From Antribacter soli (lineage in GTDB: Bacteria > Actinomycetota > Actinomycetes > Actinomycetales > Cellulomonadaceae), in assembly GCF_021568775.1 (NCBI RefSeq), contig NZ_JAKGSG010000034.1:1-64000 (forward strand): DNA of 64,000 bases, read 5' to 3'. A model generated the notes under the pieces. That model made no database searches and was not told where the DNA came from. It was given only the letters and a program-made list of their open reading frames with translations. Position numbers and translations under genes: made by a program. How positions within the stretch are numbered: position 1 is the first letter of the stretch; each line of letters begins with the position of its first letter. This document shows, in pieces, positions 43,848 through 52,006 of the stretch.

Positions 43848-44045
43848 GTGGCTGCCAACTGCGACGTCTGCGGCAAGGGCCCGGGCTTCGGGCACAGCAT
43901 CTCGCACTCCCACATCCGCACGAAGCGCCGCTGGAACCCGAACATCCAGCGCGTGCGTGCCATCGTGGGCGGCACCCCGAAGCGCGTCAACGTGTGCACC
44001 TCGTGCCTCAAGGCCGGCAAGGTCACGCGCCGCGTCTCTGCCTGA
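43848..44045 (+). CDS. rpmB: 50S ribosomal protein L28
   Basis: bL28 (65 aa). VAANCDVCGKGPGFGHSISH plus SHIRTKRRWNPNIQ and CTSCLKAGKVTR are diagnostic, with four zinc-type cysteines. It has a GTG start with AGGAG 6 nt upstream. It is shorter than E. coli L28 but normal for actinobacteria. Divergent from the DAK2-recG operon. Its TGA stop is the first triplet of a 19-bp tandem repeat. Confidence 0.98.
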   Translation: MAANCDVCGKGPGFGHSISHSHIRTKRRWNPNIQRVRAIVGGTPKRVNVCTSCLKAGKVTRRVSA

Positions 44046-44098
44046 CACGAACCTCGAGGCCTGACACGAGCTTCGAGGCCTGACACGAGCTTTCGAAG
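44043..44098 (+). repeat. Three 19-bp tandem repeats beginning at the rpmB stop codon
   Basis: The unit TGACACGAGCTTCGAGGCC occurs three times with small changes (44043, 44062, 44081). The first unit's TGA is the rpmB stop codon; the same triplet recurs at each unit start. A terminator follows directly. Confidence 0.9.
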
Positions 44099-44127
44099 GC
44101 GCCCGCCGGGTTCACCCGGCGGGCGTC
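44098..44127 (+). terminator. rpmB terminator
   Basis: A GC-rich stem of 11-13 bp (GCCCGCCGGG with CCCGGCGGGC at its centre, TTCA loop) is followed by TTCGTC. It is positioned for rpmB after the tandem repeats. Confidence 0.85.
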
Positions 44128-44193
44128 TTCGTCACCCCCTCCGGGCGCCTCAGGGGCGTTGCCGTCGGCCCGGGCCGATGGCACAGTGAACCC

Positions 44194-44721
44194 ATGGCGC
44201 CCCAGGTCGAGGATGTGAAGATCCGGCCGGCGACGGTCTCGGACGCGAAGGCGATCGCCCGCGTCGACGTCGCGTCCTGGCGCAGCGCCTACTCGGAGAT
44301 CCTGCCGACCTCCTACCTGAGGTCGCTGGACGTGTCGGACCGGGCCGACGAGTGGACCGCCGCCCTCACCGCACCGGGCGCCCGCGTGCTCGTCGCGGAG
44401 GACGGGTCGGACGCGATCGGCTTCACCAGCGTCGGGCCGTCGCGCGACGAGGACGCCGAGCCGGGCGACCTCGAGATCTACGCGATCTACCTGCACCCCA
44501 AGGCCTGGGGCAGCGGCGTGGCGCGCGACCTGATGCGCACCGTGCTCGCCGACGTCCCCAACAGGACGACGGTCACGCTCTGGATCCTCGAGGCCAACGA
44601 GCGCGCCAAGCACTTCTACCGGCGCCACGGCTTCCACCCGGACGGCGTCGAGCGGATCGACCTCATCGGCGACAAGCCCGTCACCCAGCTCCGCTACCGG
44701 CGCGGCCCGCAGACCCGGTGA
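44194..44721 (+). CDS. GNAT family N-acetyltransferase
   Basis: A 175-aa acetyl-CoA-dependent acetyltransferase. VKIRPATVSDAKAIARVDV is the family N-terminus, and the acetyl-CoA loop corresponds to KAWGSGVARDLMRTVL (R/QxxGxG/A-like). TLWILEANERAKHFYRRHGF is motif B with the catalytic-tyrosine position. The acceptor substrate is unknown. It follows the rpmB terminator and converges on thiL. Confidence 0.9.
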   Translation: MAPQVEDVKIRPATVSDAKAIARVDVASWRSAYSEILPTSYLRSLDVSDRADEWTAALTAPGARVLVAEDGSDAIGFTSVGPSRDEDAEPGDLEIYAIYLHPKAWGSGVARDLMRTVLADVPNRTTVTLWILEANERAKHFYRRHGFHPDGVERIDLIGDKPVTQLRYRRGPQTR

Positions 44722-44744
44722 CCTGACGCGGTGACCGCGGTGAC

Positions 44745-45743
44745 CTACCGCGCGAAGTGGTCCCATCCGGGGCCGACGCGGGACTCCTGCCCGCCGACCG
44801 TGACCCTCGGCCCCCCGGCACCCGCCTCGAGCACCCGGCCGACGGCGTCCCACCCGGCGGGGACGTCCGTCCCGGGGAACGTCGCCAGCAGGCCGTGGTC
44901 CTCCCCGCCGCCGTAGACCCAACGCTCGACGAGCTCGGCCGCCGGCACACCGGTCGCGGCCGAGACGTCGTCGGCGGCGGGGAGCAGCACCTTCCGGTCG
45001 GCGGAGAACGCCGCCGGGTCGAGGTCGAGGCTCACCCGGCTCGCACGGGCGAGCCGGCCGGCGTCGCGCAGCAGGCCGTCGGACAGGTCGAGCATCGCGG
45101 TCGCGCCGCCCCGGGCCGCCGCCGGGCCGGCCGACAGCGGGGGCTCCGGGCGCAGGTAGGCGCCCACGAGCTCGGCGTGCCGGTCGCCGCCGGGGGTGGC
45201 CAGGCCGGCGTCGAGCAGCGCGAGGCCCGCAGCGGACCGGCCGCGGACGCCCGCGTGGGCAAGGACGTCGCCCGGCCGCGCGCCGGAGCGCAGCACCGGG
45301 GAGCGCCAGTCGAGCGTGCCGTGCACCGTCACGGCGACCACGATCATGTCCCCGCCCGAGAGGTCCCCGCCCACGACGCCCGCTCGCACGGGAGCACACG
45401 CGTCGGCGAGGCCGCGCGCCAGGCTGGTCACCCACTCGACGGCGGTGTCGCCGGGCACCACGAGCGAGACGACGAGCGACGTCGGCCGCGCCCCCATCGC
45501 CGCGACGTCCGCGAGATTCTGGGCGGCGGCGCGGCGTCCGACGTCGTACCCGCTCGACCACCGAGCGCGGAAGTGACGGTCCTCCACGAGGACGTCCGTC
45601 GACACGACGTACTGGCCGTCCGGGGCGGCGACCACGGCGGCGTCGTCCCCGGGGCCCACGACGGTCGCCTTGCCCTTCGGCAGCAGGGGAAAGATCCTGG
45701 CCAGGAGCTGTTCCTCGGTGAGATCGCGGACGAGGTCTGTCAC
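44745..45743 (-). CDS. thiL: Thiamine-monophosphate kinase
   Basis: ThiL (332 aa) phosphorylates thiamine monophosphate to the active pyrophosphate. The PurM-like fold is marked by VGPGDDAAVVAAPDGQYVVS, TDVLVEDRHF, NLADVAAMGA, VVGGDLSGG and LDLSDGLLRDAGRLA. YGGGEDHGLLATFP is the conserved late motif, here with His in place of the usual Tyr after GGED. It has a normal length and lies divergent from the DUF3515 gene, part of the conserved rpmB-thiL-DUF3515-ddl neighbourhood. Confidence 0.96.
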   Translation of the reverse strand: MTDLVRDLTEEQLLARIFPLLPKGKATVVGPGDDAAVVAAPDGQYVVSTDVLVEDRHFRARWSSGYDVGRRAAAQNLADVAAMGARPTSLVVSLVVPGDTAVEWVTSLARGLADACAPVRAGVVGGDLSGGDMIVVAVTVHGTLDWRSPVLRSGARPGDVLAHAGVRGRSAAGLALLDAGLATPGGDRHAELVGAYLRPEPPLSAGPAAARGGATAMLDLSDGLLRDAGRLARASRVSLDLDPAAFSADRKVLLPAADDVSAATGVPAAELVERWVYGGGEDHGLLATFPGTDVPAGWDAVGRVLEAGAGGPRVTVGGQESRVGPGWDHFAR

Positions 45744-45849
45744 GGGTCAGACCTTATGCGCTCCGGCGGCTTTCACCCGTCAGGCGCCCGTGTCCCGGAC
45801 GCCCGGACCTGCCTGTAGTGCACAGGTCGAGACCGAGTACCTTGGGCGG

Positions 45850-46371
45850 GTGCCGTTCGCGAGACCCGCTCCAGCCACCGCCGTGCCTCGTTCCCTGTCA
45901 CGGGTGTCGCGCCTCGCCGCGATCGTGGCGCTGCCCGCGGCGGTCGCGGGCCTGGCCGCCTGCACGCCGACCATCGGCGTCGAGGTCGCCGAGGACGCCG
46001 CGAACCCGGCGTGCGCGGACGTGGTGCTCGCCGTCCCGGAGAGCCTGGGCGCCGACCTGCCGAAGGTCCGTACGAACTCCCAGGCCACCGCCGCCTGGGG
46101 CGAGCCCGGGGCCGCGGTGACGCTGCGCTGCGGCGTGACGCCGCCCGGCGCGTCCGCGGACTGCCAGCGCGTCGAGTCGGCCGACGGCACCGTCGTCGAC
46201 TGGATCGTCGCCACCGACGGCGAGGGCACCTGGTCGTTCGTGACGTACGGACGCGACCCGGCAGTAGAGGTCCTCGTCCCGCCCGCCGTGACGGAGCAGC
46301 ACTCGACGGCGTTCGTGGCGGACCTCGCCCGCGCCGTCAGCACGGTGCCCGCCACGAAGGAGTGCCGATAG
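45850..46371 (+). CDS. DUF3515 family lipoprotein
   Basis: A 173-aa predicted lipoprotein. The GTG at 45850 gives a signal peptide (SRLAAIVALPAAVAGLAAC) with the lipobox LAAC at about residues 33-36; the longer open frame lacks one. The mature part contains CADVVLAVPESLG, TLRCGVTPPG and DCQRVES, typical of the actinobacterial DUF3515 family, with paired cysteines. Function is unknown. Members sit next to ddl and thiL across actinobacteria, which suggests a cell-envelope role. The TetR gene at 46478 intervenes before ddl here. Confidence 0.88.
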   Translation: MPFARPAPATAVPRSLSRVSRLAAIVALPAAVAGLAACTPTIGVEVAEDAANPACADVVLAVPESLGADLPKVRTNSQATAAWGEPGAAVTLRCGVTPPGASADCQRVESADGTVVDWIVATDGEGTWSFVTYGRDPAVEVLVPPAVTEQHSTAFVADLARAVSTVPATKECR

Positions 46372-46477
46372 CGGGGACGGCCGGCAGTCGTCCGTGGGCC
46401 CCGTGGTCGGGTACGACTGCCCTCTGACCTCGTGACACACTGTCCGCGCCCGTGCGACACACCCGAGAGGACGTGCC

Positions 46478-47227
46478 ATGCCGACCGACCTGTCCCGCCG
46501 CGAGCGCCTACGTGACGACATGATGCGGGAGGTGCGACGGGTCGCCCGGCGGCTCGTGGCCGAGCACGGCGCAAGCGGGCTCACCGTCGTCGCCGTGGGC
46601 AAGGCCGTCGGCGTGACGCCCCCCGCGCTGTACCGCTACTTCGAGCACGGCCGCGCCGAGCTGCTGGGTGCGGTCTACCGCGACTCCATGGACGAGCTGA
46701 TCGACACGATCACCGCGGCGGTCGACCGCCAGCCCCCGGGGGACGTCGCGGCGCGCCTGCACGCCCCCGCGGACGCGCTGTTCCGGTGGTGTCGCGCGCA
46801 CCCGTGCGAGTTCGACCTGCTCATGGGATCGGCCTACGAGCAGGCCGTGTCCGCGGACGGGCAGCTCCTGGAGCACGTGACGCAGACCATCGGCCCGGTG
46901 TTCCTGCCGATGTTCATCGAGCTGTGGGAGCAGGGTTTCGACTACCCGGCCAACGAGGACCTCCCGCCGGAGCTCCTCGCCCAGCTGCGGCCCTACCTCC
47001 GGTCGATGCTGGCCGGGGCCGGCATGTCCGACGTGCCCCTGCCCCTCGGCGTCGCGTACTGGATGGTCACCGGCTGGCGGCAGGTCTACGGCCTGCTGTG
47101 CATGGCCGTCTACGACCACATCGGGTTCGCGTTCGCCGACCACCAGGTCCTGTTCGACGACACGTTCCGCGGCGTCCTGCGCATGATGGGCCTCGAGGTC
47201 AGCCCGGACGTCGTGCTGGAGCGCTGA
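46478..47227 (+). CDS. TetR/AcrR family regulator with WHG-type C-terminal domain
   Basis: A 249-aa repressor. The N-terminal HTH (residues 15-62) reads VRRVARRLVAEHGASGLTVV and KAVGVTPPALYRYFEHGRAE. The C-terminal ligand domain is of the TetR_C/WHG kind (HPCEFDLLMGSAYEQ, YWMVTGWRQVYGLLCMAVYD). The ligand and targets are unknown. It interrupts the usual DUF3515-ddl adjacency and converges on ddl, so it may be an insertion into the conserved block. Confidence 0.9.
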   Translation: MPTDLSRRERLRDDMMREVRRVARRLVAEHGASGLTVVAVGKAVGVTPPALYRYFEHGRAELLGAVYRDSMDELIDTITAAVDRQPPGDVAARLHAPADALFRWCRAHPCEFDLLMGSAYEQAVSADGQLLEHVTQTIGPVFLPMFIELWEQGFDYPANEDLPPELLAQLRPYLRSMLAGAGMSDVPLPLGVAYWMVTGWRQVYGLLCMAVYDHIGFAFADHQVLFDDTFRGVLRMMGLEVSPDVVLER

Positions 47228-47278
47228 CGTCGCCTCTGCGCCGGTCGGCAGCCCTTCCCACCTGACGCGGTGCCCGGC

Positions 47279-48463
47279 CTACCGCAGGCCGGTCGGGCGC
47301 TCCATCGCGAGCTGGATCAGCTCGTCGACGAGCTCGGGATAGGACAGCCCGGAGGCGGCCCACATGCGCGGGTACATCGAGAACGGCGTGAACCCGGGCA
47401 TGGTGTTGATCTCGTTGACGACGACCTGCTCGTCGGCGGTGACGAAGACGTCGACGCGGGACAGCCCCTCGGCGCCCACCGCCTCGAAGGTGCGGATCGC
47501 GATGTCCTGCACCTCCTTGATGAGGTGCTCGGGCAGGTCGGCCGGGCAGGAGAGCTGCACGTTCGCCTCGTCGAGGTACTTGGCCTCGTAGTCGTAGAAC
47601 GCGTGCTGACCGCCGGTGACGACGATCTCGCCGGGCAGCGACGCCCGCGCACGGGCGCCGCCGCGGCCGCCGAGCACCGCGCACTCGATCTCGCGGCCGG
47701 TGATACCGGCCTCGACGATGACCTTCGGGTCGTGCTTGCGCGCCTCGTCGACGGCGGCGGGCAGGTCGGCCAGGTCGTCGACCCGCGTGATGCCGAGCGA
47801 GGAGCCCGCGCGGGCGGGCTTGACGAAGAGCGGCAGGCCGAGCGTCTCGACGGTCTGGACGCACACGTCCCGGCGGTGGTCCCAGTCCCCCGGCCGGATC
47901 ACGGTGTACGGGCCGACGGGCAGCCCCTGCCCGGCGAGCACCAGCTTCATGAAGTGCTTGTCCATGCCGACCGCGGACGCGAGCACGCCCGCCCCGACGT
48001 ACCGCACGTCCGCCAGCTCCAGCAGGCCCTGGATGGTGCCGTCCTCGCCGTAGGGGCCGTGCAGCACGGGGAACACCACGTCGACGCCGGAGAGGACCTC
48101 CGGCACCTGTCCGGGCTCCAGGACGCGGAGCGACCGTTCGCCCACGGCGAGCGCGGGCACGACCTCGGTCCCGTCCGACGGGACGTGCGGCATGCCCGCC
48201 TCGGTGATCGCCCAGCGCGCGGGGTCGTCGACGGCGGTGACCCACTTGCCCTCGCTCGTGATCCCGACGGGGATCACCTCGTAGCGGGTGCGGTCGATGG
48301 CGCCCATGACCCCGCCGGCGGTGGCGACGGACACGCCGTGCTCGCCGGACCGGCCCCCGAAGAGGACCACGACGCGCGTCCGCGACGCCTCGGACCCGCT
48401 GCCGGGGTCGGGCTGGGCGCCGGTGTGCGGCGTGGGCTCTGGGGTGGTGCTGTGGTGCGACAT
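47279..48463 (-). CDS. ddl: D-alanine--D-alanine ligase
   Basis: Ddl (394 aa) makes the D-Ala-D-Ala dipeptide of peptidoglycan. After a 28-residue low-complexity leader, RVVVLFGGRSGEHGVSVAT starts the fold. VFPVLHGPYGEDGTIQGLLE, LFVKPARAGSSLGI, VVNEINTMPGFTPFSMYP (metal and Arg/Glu residues) complete the ATP-grasp core. In most relatives gpsA lies next to it; here about 8.6 kb of accessory genes separate them. Confidence 0.97.
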   Translation of the reverse strand: MSHHSTTPEPTPHTGAQPDPGSGSEASRTRVVVLFGGRSGEHGVSVATAGGVMGAIDRTRYEVIPVGITSEGKWVTAVDDPARWAITEAGMPHVPSDGTEVVPALAVGERSLRVLEPGQVPEVLSGVDVVFPVLHGPYGEDGTIQGLLELADVRYVGAGVLASAVGMDKHFMKLVLAGQGLPVGPYTVIRPGDWDHRRDVCVQTVETLGLPLFVKPARAGSSLGITRVDDLADLPAAVDEARKHDPKVIVEAGITGREIECAVLGGRGGARARASLPGEIVVTGGQHAFYDYEAKYLDEANVQLSCPADLPEHLIKEVQDIAIRTFEAVGAEGLSRVDVFVTADEQVVVNEINTMPGFTPFSMYPRMWAASGLSYPELVDELIQLAMERPTGLR

Positions 48464-48541
48464 CGGCCCCGACCCTACCCGACCCGGCGACCCGTCACGC
48501 CGTCGCCCGGAGGTTTGCGCCGCGTCGCGGCCGGGACGCCC

Positions 48542-50245
48542 TCAGGCGCGGAAGGCGTGGAACAGGATCGGGACGAGCCGGCGCCACGACGGCGCAGCGG
48601 CGTACTCGGTCATCGCGCGCCCGGTCGCCGTCGCCGACCGGGCCTCGGGGTACCACGGCGGCTTCGGGAAGAGCGACAGCTCGCCGTTCAGCACGGATCG
48701 CGGGAAGGGACGGAACGGGCCGGTGACGACCGTGCGCTCGGTACGTGCCAGCAGGTGGCCGTTGTGCACCACGCCGATGCCGCTGCCGATGTCGTCGAGG
48801 GTGTCGCCAGGGAAGGCACCCCACGGCGCGTTCACGACGCTGTAGCCCATACCCGTCCAAGCGTTGATCGCGACCGTCCCATAGCGCAGGGCGACGATCG
48901 CCTCGTCGAACCGCGCTCCCAGGGCACGCCGGTCGCGGGGGACCACGAGCACGTTCGCGCCGAGCGTGCCGGCGAGCTCGTCGTTCGCGAAGGCGACGGC
49001 GGCGTCGAGGAACTCCGCGCCCGTGCCGGGTACCTGGGTCCAGGCGAGTACGGGCGCGAAGTACTCGTCCGTGCAGGCCGGGTCCCCGGGCCCGATCTCG
49101 ACGATGTAGCGGCCGTTCACCAGCTCGGCTCCTGGGTGGTCGGCGACGGCCTGTCCCACCTTCCCCTCCGTCCCGGGGTACCAGGTCCCGCGTGCGGGCA
49201 GCCGATCGAAGGCGGCGTGCAGCTCGGCGAGGAAGGCGTCGCGCTGCGGCCAGTCGGCGCTCAGCACGAGCACCTGCCCGGCGACGCAGTTGTGGCCGGC
49301 GTTGTGCAGGCGCATCATCGCGACGTGCTCGGCCTGATAGCGCAGGTCGGCGGCGCCCCACCGGCCAGGGACCACGATCACGGGGGACACGCCCCCGAGC
49401 TCGCTCGTGATCGGCACGGTCAAGCGGGGCTCCCCCGCTGCCCGACGGCGGACCGCCTCCGCGCCCGTGCCCCAGACGATGGCGTCGTGCGTGCGGGCGG
49501 ACCCGGTGATGTGCACCTTCGCGATACCCGGGTGGGTCGTGAGGTAGGCGCCGGCCTCCGGCCCGCCGTTGACGATGCGCACCAGCCCTTCGCGGACGAG
49601 CGGGGCGAACGCCGCCTCGTACACCGGCCGGAGCGACGCGAACGTCGGGTTGAGCTTCACGATCGAGGCCCGGTTGTGCGCCACGAGCTCGTAGAGGGCG
49701 TCGAGCGGGGCGATCGAGGAGATGTTCCCGGCACCGAGGACCAGGCACACGCCCCCGTTGGCACCGACCCGGACGGCGTCCAGCCCTGCCTCGCGGCGCG
49801 CCTGCTCCGCAGTGACACCGGGTTCCAACCAGACCTGTACCGAGAAGCCGTGAAACAGGAGGCTCTCCCGCAGGCTCTCCGGCAGCACCGTGACAGCGAC
49901 CCGGCCACCGGGTGCGGCACCGAGCCGCGCGCCTTCGAGCGTGGAGCCGCCGCGAGCGAGCGCCTCGACGCTGCGCGCGGCGGCGTCGGCGGCTGACAGC
50001 GCCGAGTACGGGCCGCTCAACCATTCCTCGCCCACCAGCGACGACCCGGCCGGCAACCCCTTCACCGCGGCGGCGACCCGCACCCACTCCTCGGCGACGG
50101 GCGCGATCGCCGCGTGGACCTCGCGCAGGAGCCGCGCCCGGCCGTCGAGCGGCAGCCGGGCCCAGCGTTCGGCCCCGGCTGCGAGCTCGTCGATCGCCCG
50201 GGCGAGGTCGTCGTTCACCTCGGGGGGCGTGCCGGTCAGGCTCAT
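48542..50245 (-). CDS. Aldehyde dehydrogenase family protein (567 aa)
   Basis: An NAD(P)-dependent aldehyde dehydrogenase longer than the usual 480-500 aa. The ATG at 50245 has an AAGGAGAT site. VCLVLGAGNISSIAPLDALY is the cofactor-binding segment; VHITGSARTHDAI and ELGGVSPVIVV are family positions, and the catalytic Cys is in HNAGHNCVAGQVLVL. The N-terminal 150 residues and C-terminal tail are atypical. Substrate unknown. It is divergent from a mini PucR-type regulator and near an acyl-CoA dehydrogenase, suggesting a catabolic locus. Confidence 0.87.
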   Translation of the reverse strand: MSLTGTPPEVNDDLARAIDELAAGAERWARLPLDGRARLLREVHAAIAPVAEEWVRVAAAVKGLPAGSSLVGEEWLSGPYSALSAADAAARSVEALARGGSTLEGARLGAAPGGRVAVTVLPESLRESLLFHGFSVQVWLEPGVTAEQARREAGLDAVRVGANGGVCLVLGAGNISSIAPLDALYELVAHNRASIVKLNPTFASLRPVYEAAFAPLVREGLVRIVNGGPEAGAYLTTHPGIAKVHITGSARTHDAIVWGTGAEAVRRRAAGEPRLTVPITSELGGVSPVIVVPGRWGAADLRYQAEHVAMMRLHNAGHNCVAGQVLVLSADWPQRDAFLAELHAAFDRLPARGTWYPGTEGKVGQAVADHPGAELVNGRYIVEIGPGDPACTDEYFAPVLAWTQVPGTGAEFLDAAVAFANDELAGTLGANVLVVPRDRRALGARFDEAIVALRYGTVAINAWTGMGYSVVNAPWGAFPGDTLDDIGSGIGVVHNGHLLARTERTVVTGPFRPFPRSVLNGELSLFPKPPWYPEARSATATGRAMTEYAAAPSWRRLVPILFHAFRA

Positions 50246-50396
50246 TCGCGGATCTCCTTCGATCGTCCGGAGGGCCCCACCCTGCACCGGGGCCACCAGG
50301 GCCAGTGTGCTGCGAGACCCCGTCTCAGCGCCAGGGTCTCTGCCCAAACATCGTGTGCGAATGCATGGCGGAGGGCGCCCCGGTACTATCCGGTAC

Positions 50397-50801
50397 ATGT
50401 CGGACACAACCGACGTCGGGCCGGCAGTGCCGCCGCTCGACGCTCTGCTCCTTGCCGACCCATCCGGAGCTGCCGCGCTGGCCCGTTCGGTGCTGTCCGG
50501 CCTCGCCGGGCGGGATCCGCGCGACGTCGACCTGCTCGTCTCGACGCTCGAGGCCTGGTTCGACGCCGCGGGGTCGTGCTCGCGGGCGGCCGGAGCGCTG
50601 CACTGCCACCGCAACACCGTGCTCAACCGGCTGACGCGCGTCGCCGCGCTCACCGGCCGAGACGTCAGCGACCCGCGCGACGCGGCAGAGCTCTACACCG
50701 CGCTCCGCGCGCGCCGGCTGCGCGCCGGCGGCCGCGAGCGAGGTGTCGCAAGAGACGTCACCGCACTTCGCAGGGTGTCTCGGCGTACCGTCGATCCATG
50801 A
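50397..50801 (+). CDS. Short PucR-type helix-turn-helix regulator (C-terminal domain only)
   Basis: A 134-aa protein consisting of little more than the PucR/CdaR C-terminal HTH. LVSTLEAWFDAAGSCSRAAG, ALHCHRNTVLNRLTRVAALT and a final AELYTALRARRL are the family pattern. The usual N-terminal sensory and GGDEF-like domains are absent. The stop overlaps the next gene's start by 4 bp (ATGA), so it is co-translated with the acyl-CoA dehydrogenase and divergent from the aldehyde dehydrogenase. It probably regulates this locus; without a sensor domain the signal input is unclear. Confidence 0.85.
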   Translation: MSDTTDVGPAVPPLDALLLADPSGAAALARSVLSGLAGRDPRDVDLLVSTLEAWFDAAGSCSRAAGALHCHRNTVLNRLTRVAALTGRDVSDPRDAAELYTALRARRLRAGGRERGVARDVTALRRVSRRTVDP

Positions 50802-51943
50802 TGCAGATCCTCACCGACGATCTCCTCGAGGCGGTCCGCGGGCGAGCCGCCGGCTACGACCGCGACAACGCGTTCTTCACCGAGGACCTGGACGACCTGA
50901 AGTCCGCCGGGTACCTCACCGCCCTGGTGCCGAAGGAGCTCGGCGGTGCCGGGCTGACACTGCGCGAGACCGCGCGCGAGCAGGGCCGCCTGGCCGCCGC
51001 GGCGCCCGCGACCGCCCTCGCCGTCAACATGCACCACGTGTGGACGGGCGTCGCGCTCTTCCTGCACCGGCGCCGCGACCACAGCCTCGACTGGCTCCTG
51101 GAGGAGGCCGCGGCGGGCGAGGTGTTCGGCTTCGGCTACTCGGAGGCCGGCAACGACCTGGTGCTGCTCGGGTCGCGCACGCAGGCCCGGCCCGACGGCG
51201 CGGGCGGGTACACGTTCCACGGCAGCAAGATCTTCACGTCGGGCTCCCCCGCGTGGACGCGGCTCGGCGTGCTCGGCCGGGACGACACCTCCCCCGACGG
51301 CCCGGTCCTCGTCCACGCGTTCGTGACGCGCGACGGCGGCGGCTTCGAGATCCTCGACGACTGGGACACGGTCGGCATGCGCGCGTCGCAGTCGCGCTCC
51401 ACCGTGCTCGACGGCGCTCCCGCCCCGGCCGACCGCGTCCTGCGCCGCCTGGCGCCAGGCCCGTCGCTCGACCCGTACGTGCTCGGCATCTTCACCACCT
51501 TCGAGATCCTGCTCGCCGCCGTGTACACGGGGATCGCGGACCGCGCCCTCGAGCTGGCGGTCGAGGCGACCGAGCGACGCACCTCGATGAAGACCGGCAA
51601 GGCGCTCTCGCAGGACCCCGACATCCGGTGGCGCGTGGCCGACGCCGCGCTGCGGCTCGACGCGATCTGGCCCCAGGTGGACCACGTCGCCCGCGGGATC
51701 GACGACCTGGACGACCGCGGCGCGGCCTGGTTCCGCGCCACAGCCGGCCTCAAGGTCCGTGCCACGGAGACCGCCCGGTACGTCGTCGACCAGGCGATCC
51801 GCGCCTCCGGCGGGTCGTCCTACTTCTCCAGCAGCGAGCTGGGGCGCCTCTACCGCGACGTGCTGGCCGGGATCTTCCACCCGTCCGACGACGAGTCGGC
51901 GCACGCGACGATCGCCCAGTCGCTGCTGGGCCCCCTCGAATGA
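50798..51943 (+). CDS. Acyl-CoA dehydrogenase family protein
   Basis: A 381-aa flavoprotein of the ACAD superfamily. The N-terminal helical part is DLDDLKSAGYLTALVPKELG plus GAGLTLRETAREQGRLA. The FAD-binding middle shows FGFGYSEAG, GSKIFTSGSPAWTRLGVL and DDWDTVGMRASQSRS. The C-terminal helix bundle ends ASGGSSYFSSSELGRLYRDV, typical of the type 2 C-terminal domain found in flavin monooxygenases such as DszC as well as dehydrogenases. The function may therefore be oxygenase-like. ATG ATG doubles at 50798; the first overlaps the regulator stop. It is convergent with the MFS gene. Confidence 0.88.
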   Translation: MMQILTDDLLEAVRGRAAGYDRDNAFFTEDLDDLKSAGYLTALVPKELGGAGLTLRETAREQGRLAAAAPATALAVNMHHVWTGVALFLHRRRDHSLDWLLEEAAAGEVFGFGYSEAGNDLVLLGSRTQARPDGAGGYTFHGSKIFTSGSPAWTRLGVLGRDDTSPDGPVLVHAFVTRDGGGFEILDDWDTVGMRASQSRSTVLDGAPAPADRVLRRLAPGPSLDPYVLGIFTTFEILLAAVYTGIADRALELAVEATERRTSMKTGKALSQDPDIRWRVADAALRLDAIWPQVDHVARGIDDLDDRGAAWFRATAGLKVRATETARYVVDQAIRASGGSSYFSSSELGRLYRDVLAGIFHPSDDESAHATIAQSLLGPLE

Positions 51944-51944
51944 C

Positions 51945-52006
51945 GGTGAGTGCTGGGTACCTGTTGGGTCCGGAACCCCGGACCCAACAGATACCCAGCA
52001 CTTACC
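51945..52006. terminator. 29-bp hairpin shared by convergent acyl-CoA dehydrogenase and MFS genes
   Basis: Arms 51945-51973 and 51978-52006 pair at all but one position (plus one G-T), with a 4-nt loop (GAGTGCTGGGTACCTGTTGG within the left arm). The MFS stop codon (TAA, 52002-52004) is inside the right arm and the acyl-CoA dehydrogenase stop is 1 bp from the left arm. It is a bidirectional terminator. Confidence 0.85.

Noticed and set aside
39690-44045. 1451-aa plus-strand open frame ending in rpmB
   Set aside because: All but the last 65 residues are the antisense of recG and the DAK2 gene, an artefact of high GC; only rpmB from 43848 is real.
44745-45850. TPP riboswitch near thiL
   Set aside because: The 106-bp thiL/DUF3515 intergenic region lacks the CTGAGA and ACCTGATC-type conserved blocks of the thi-box.
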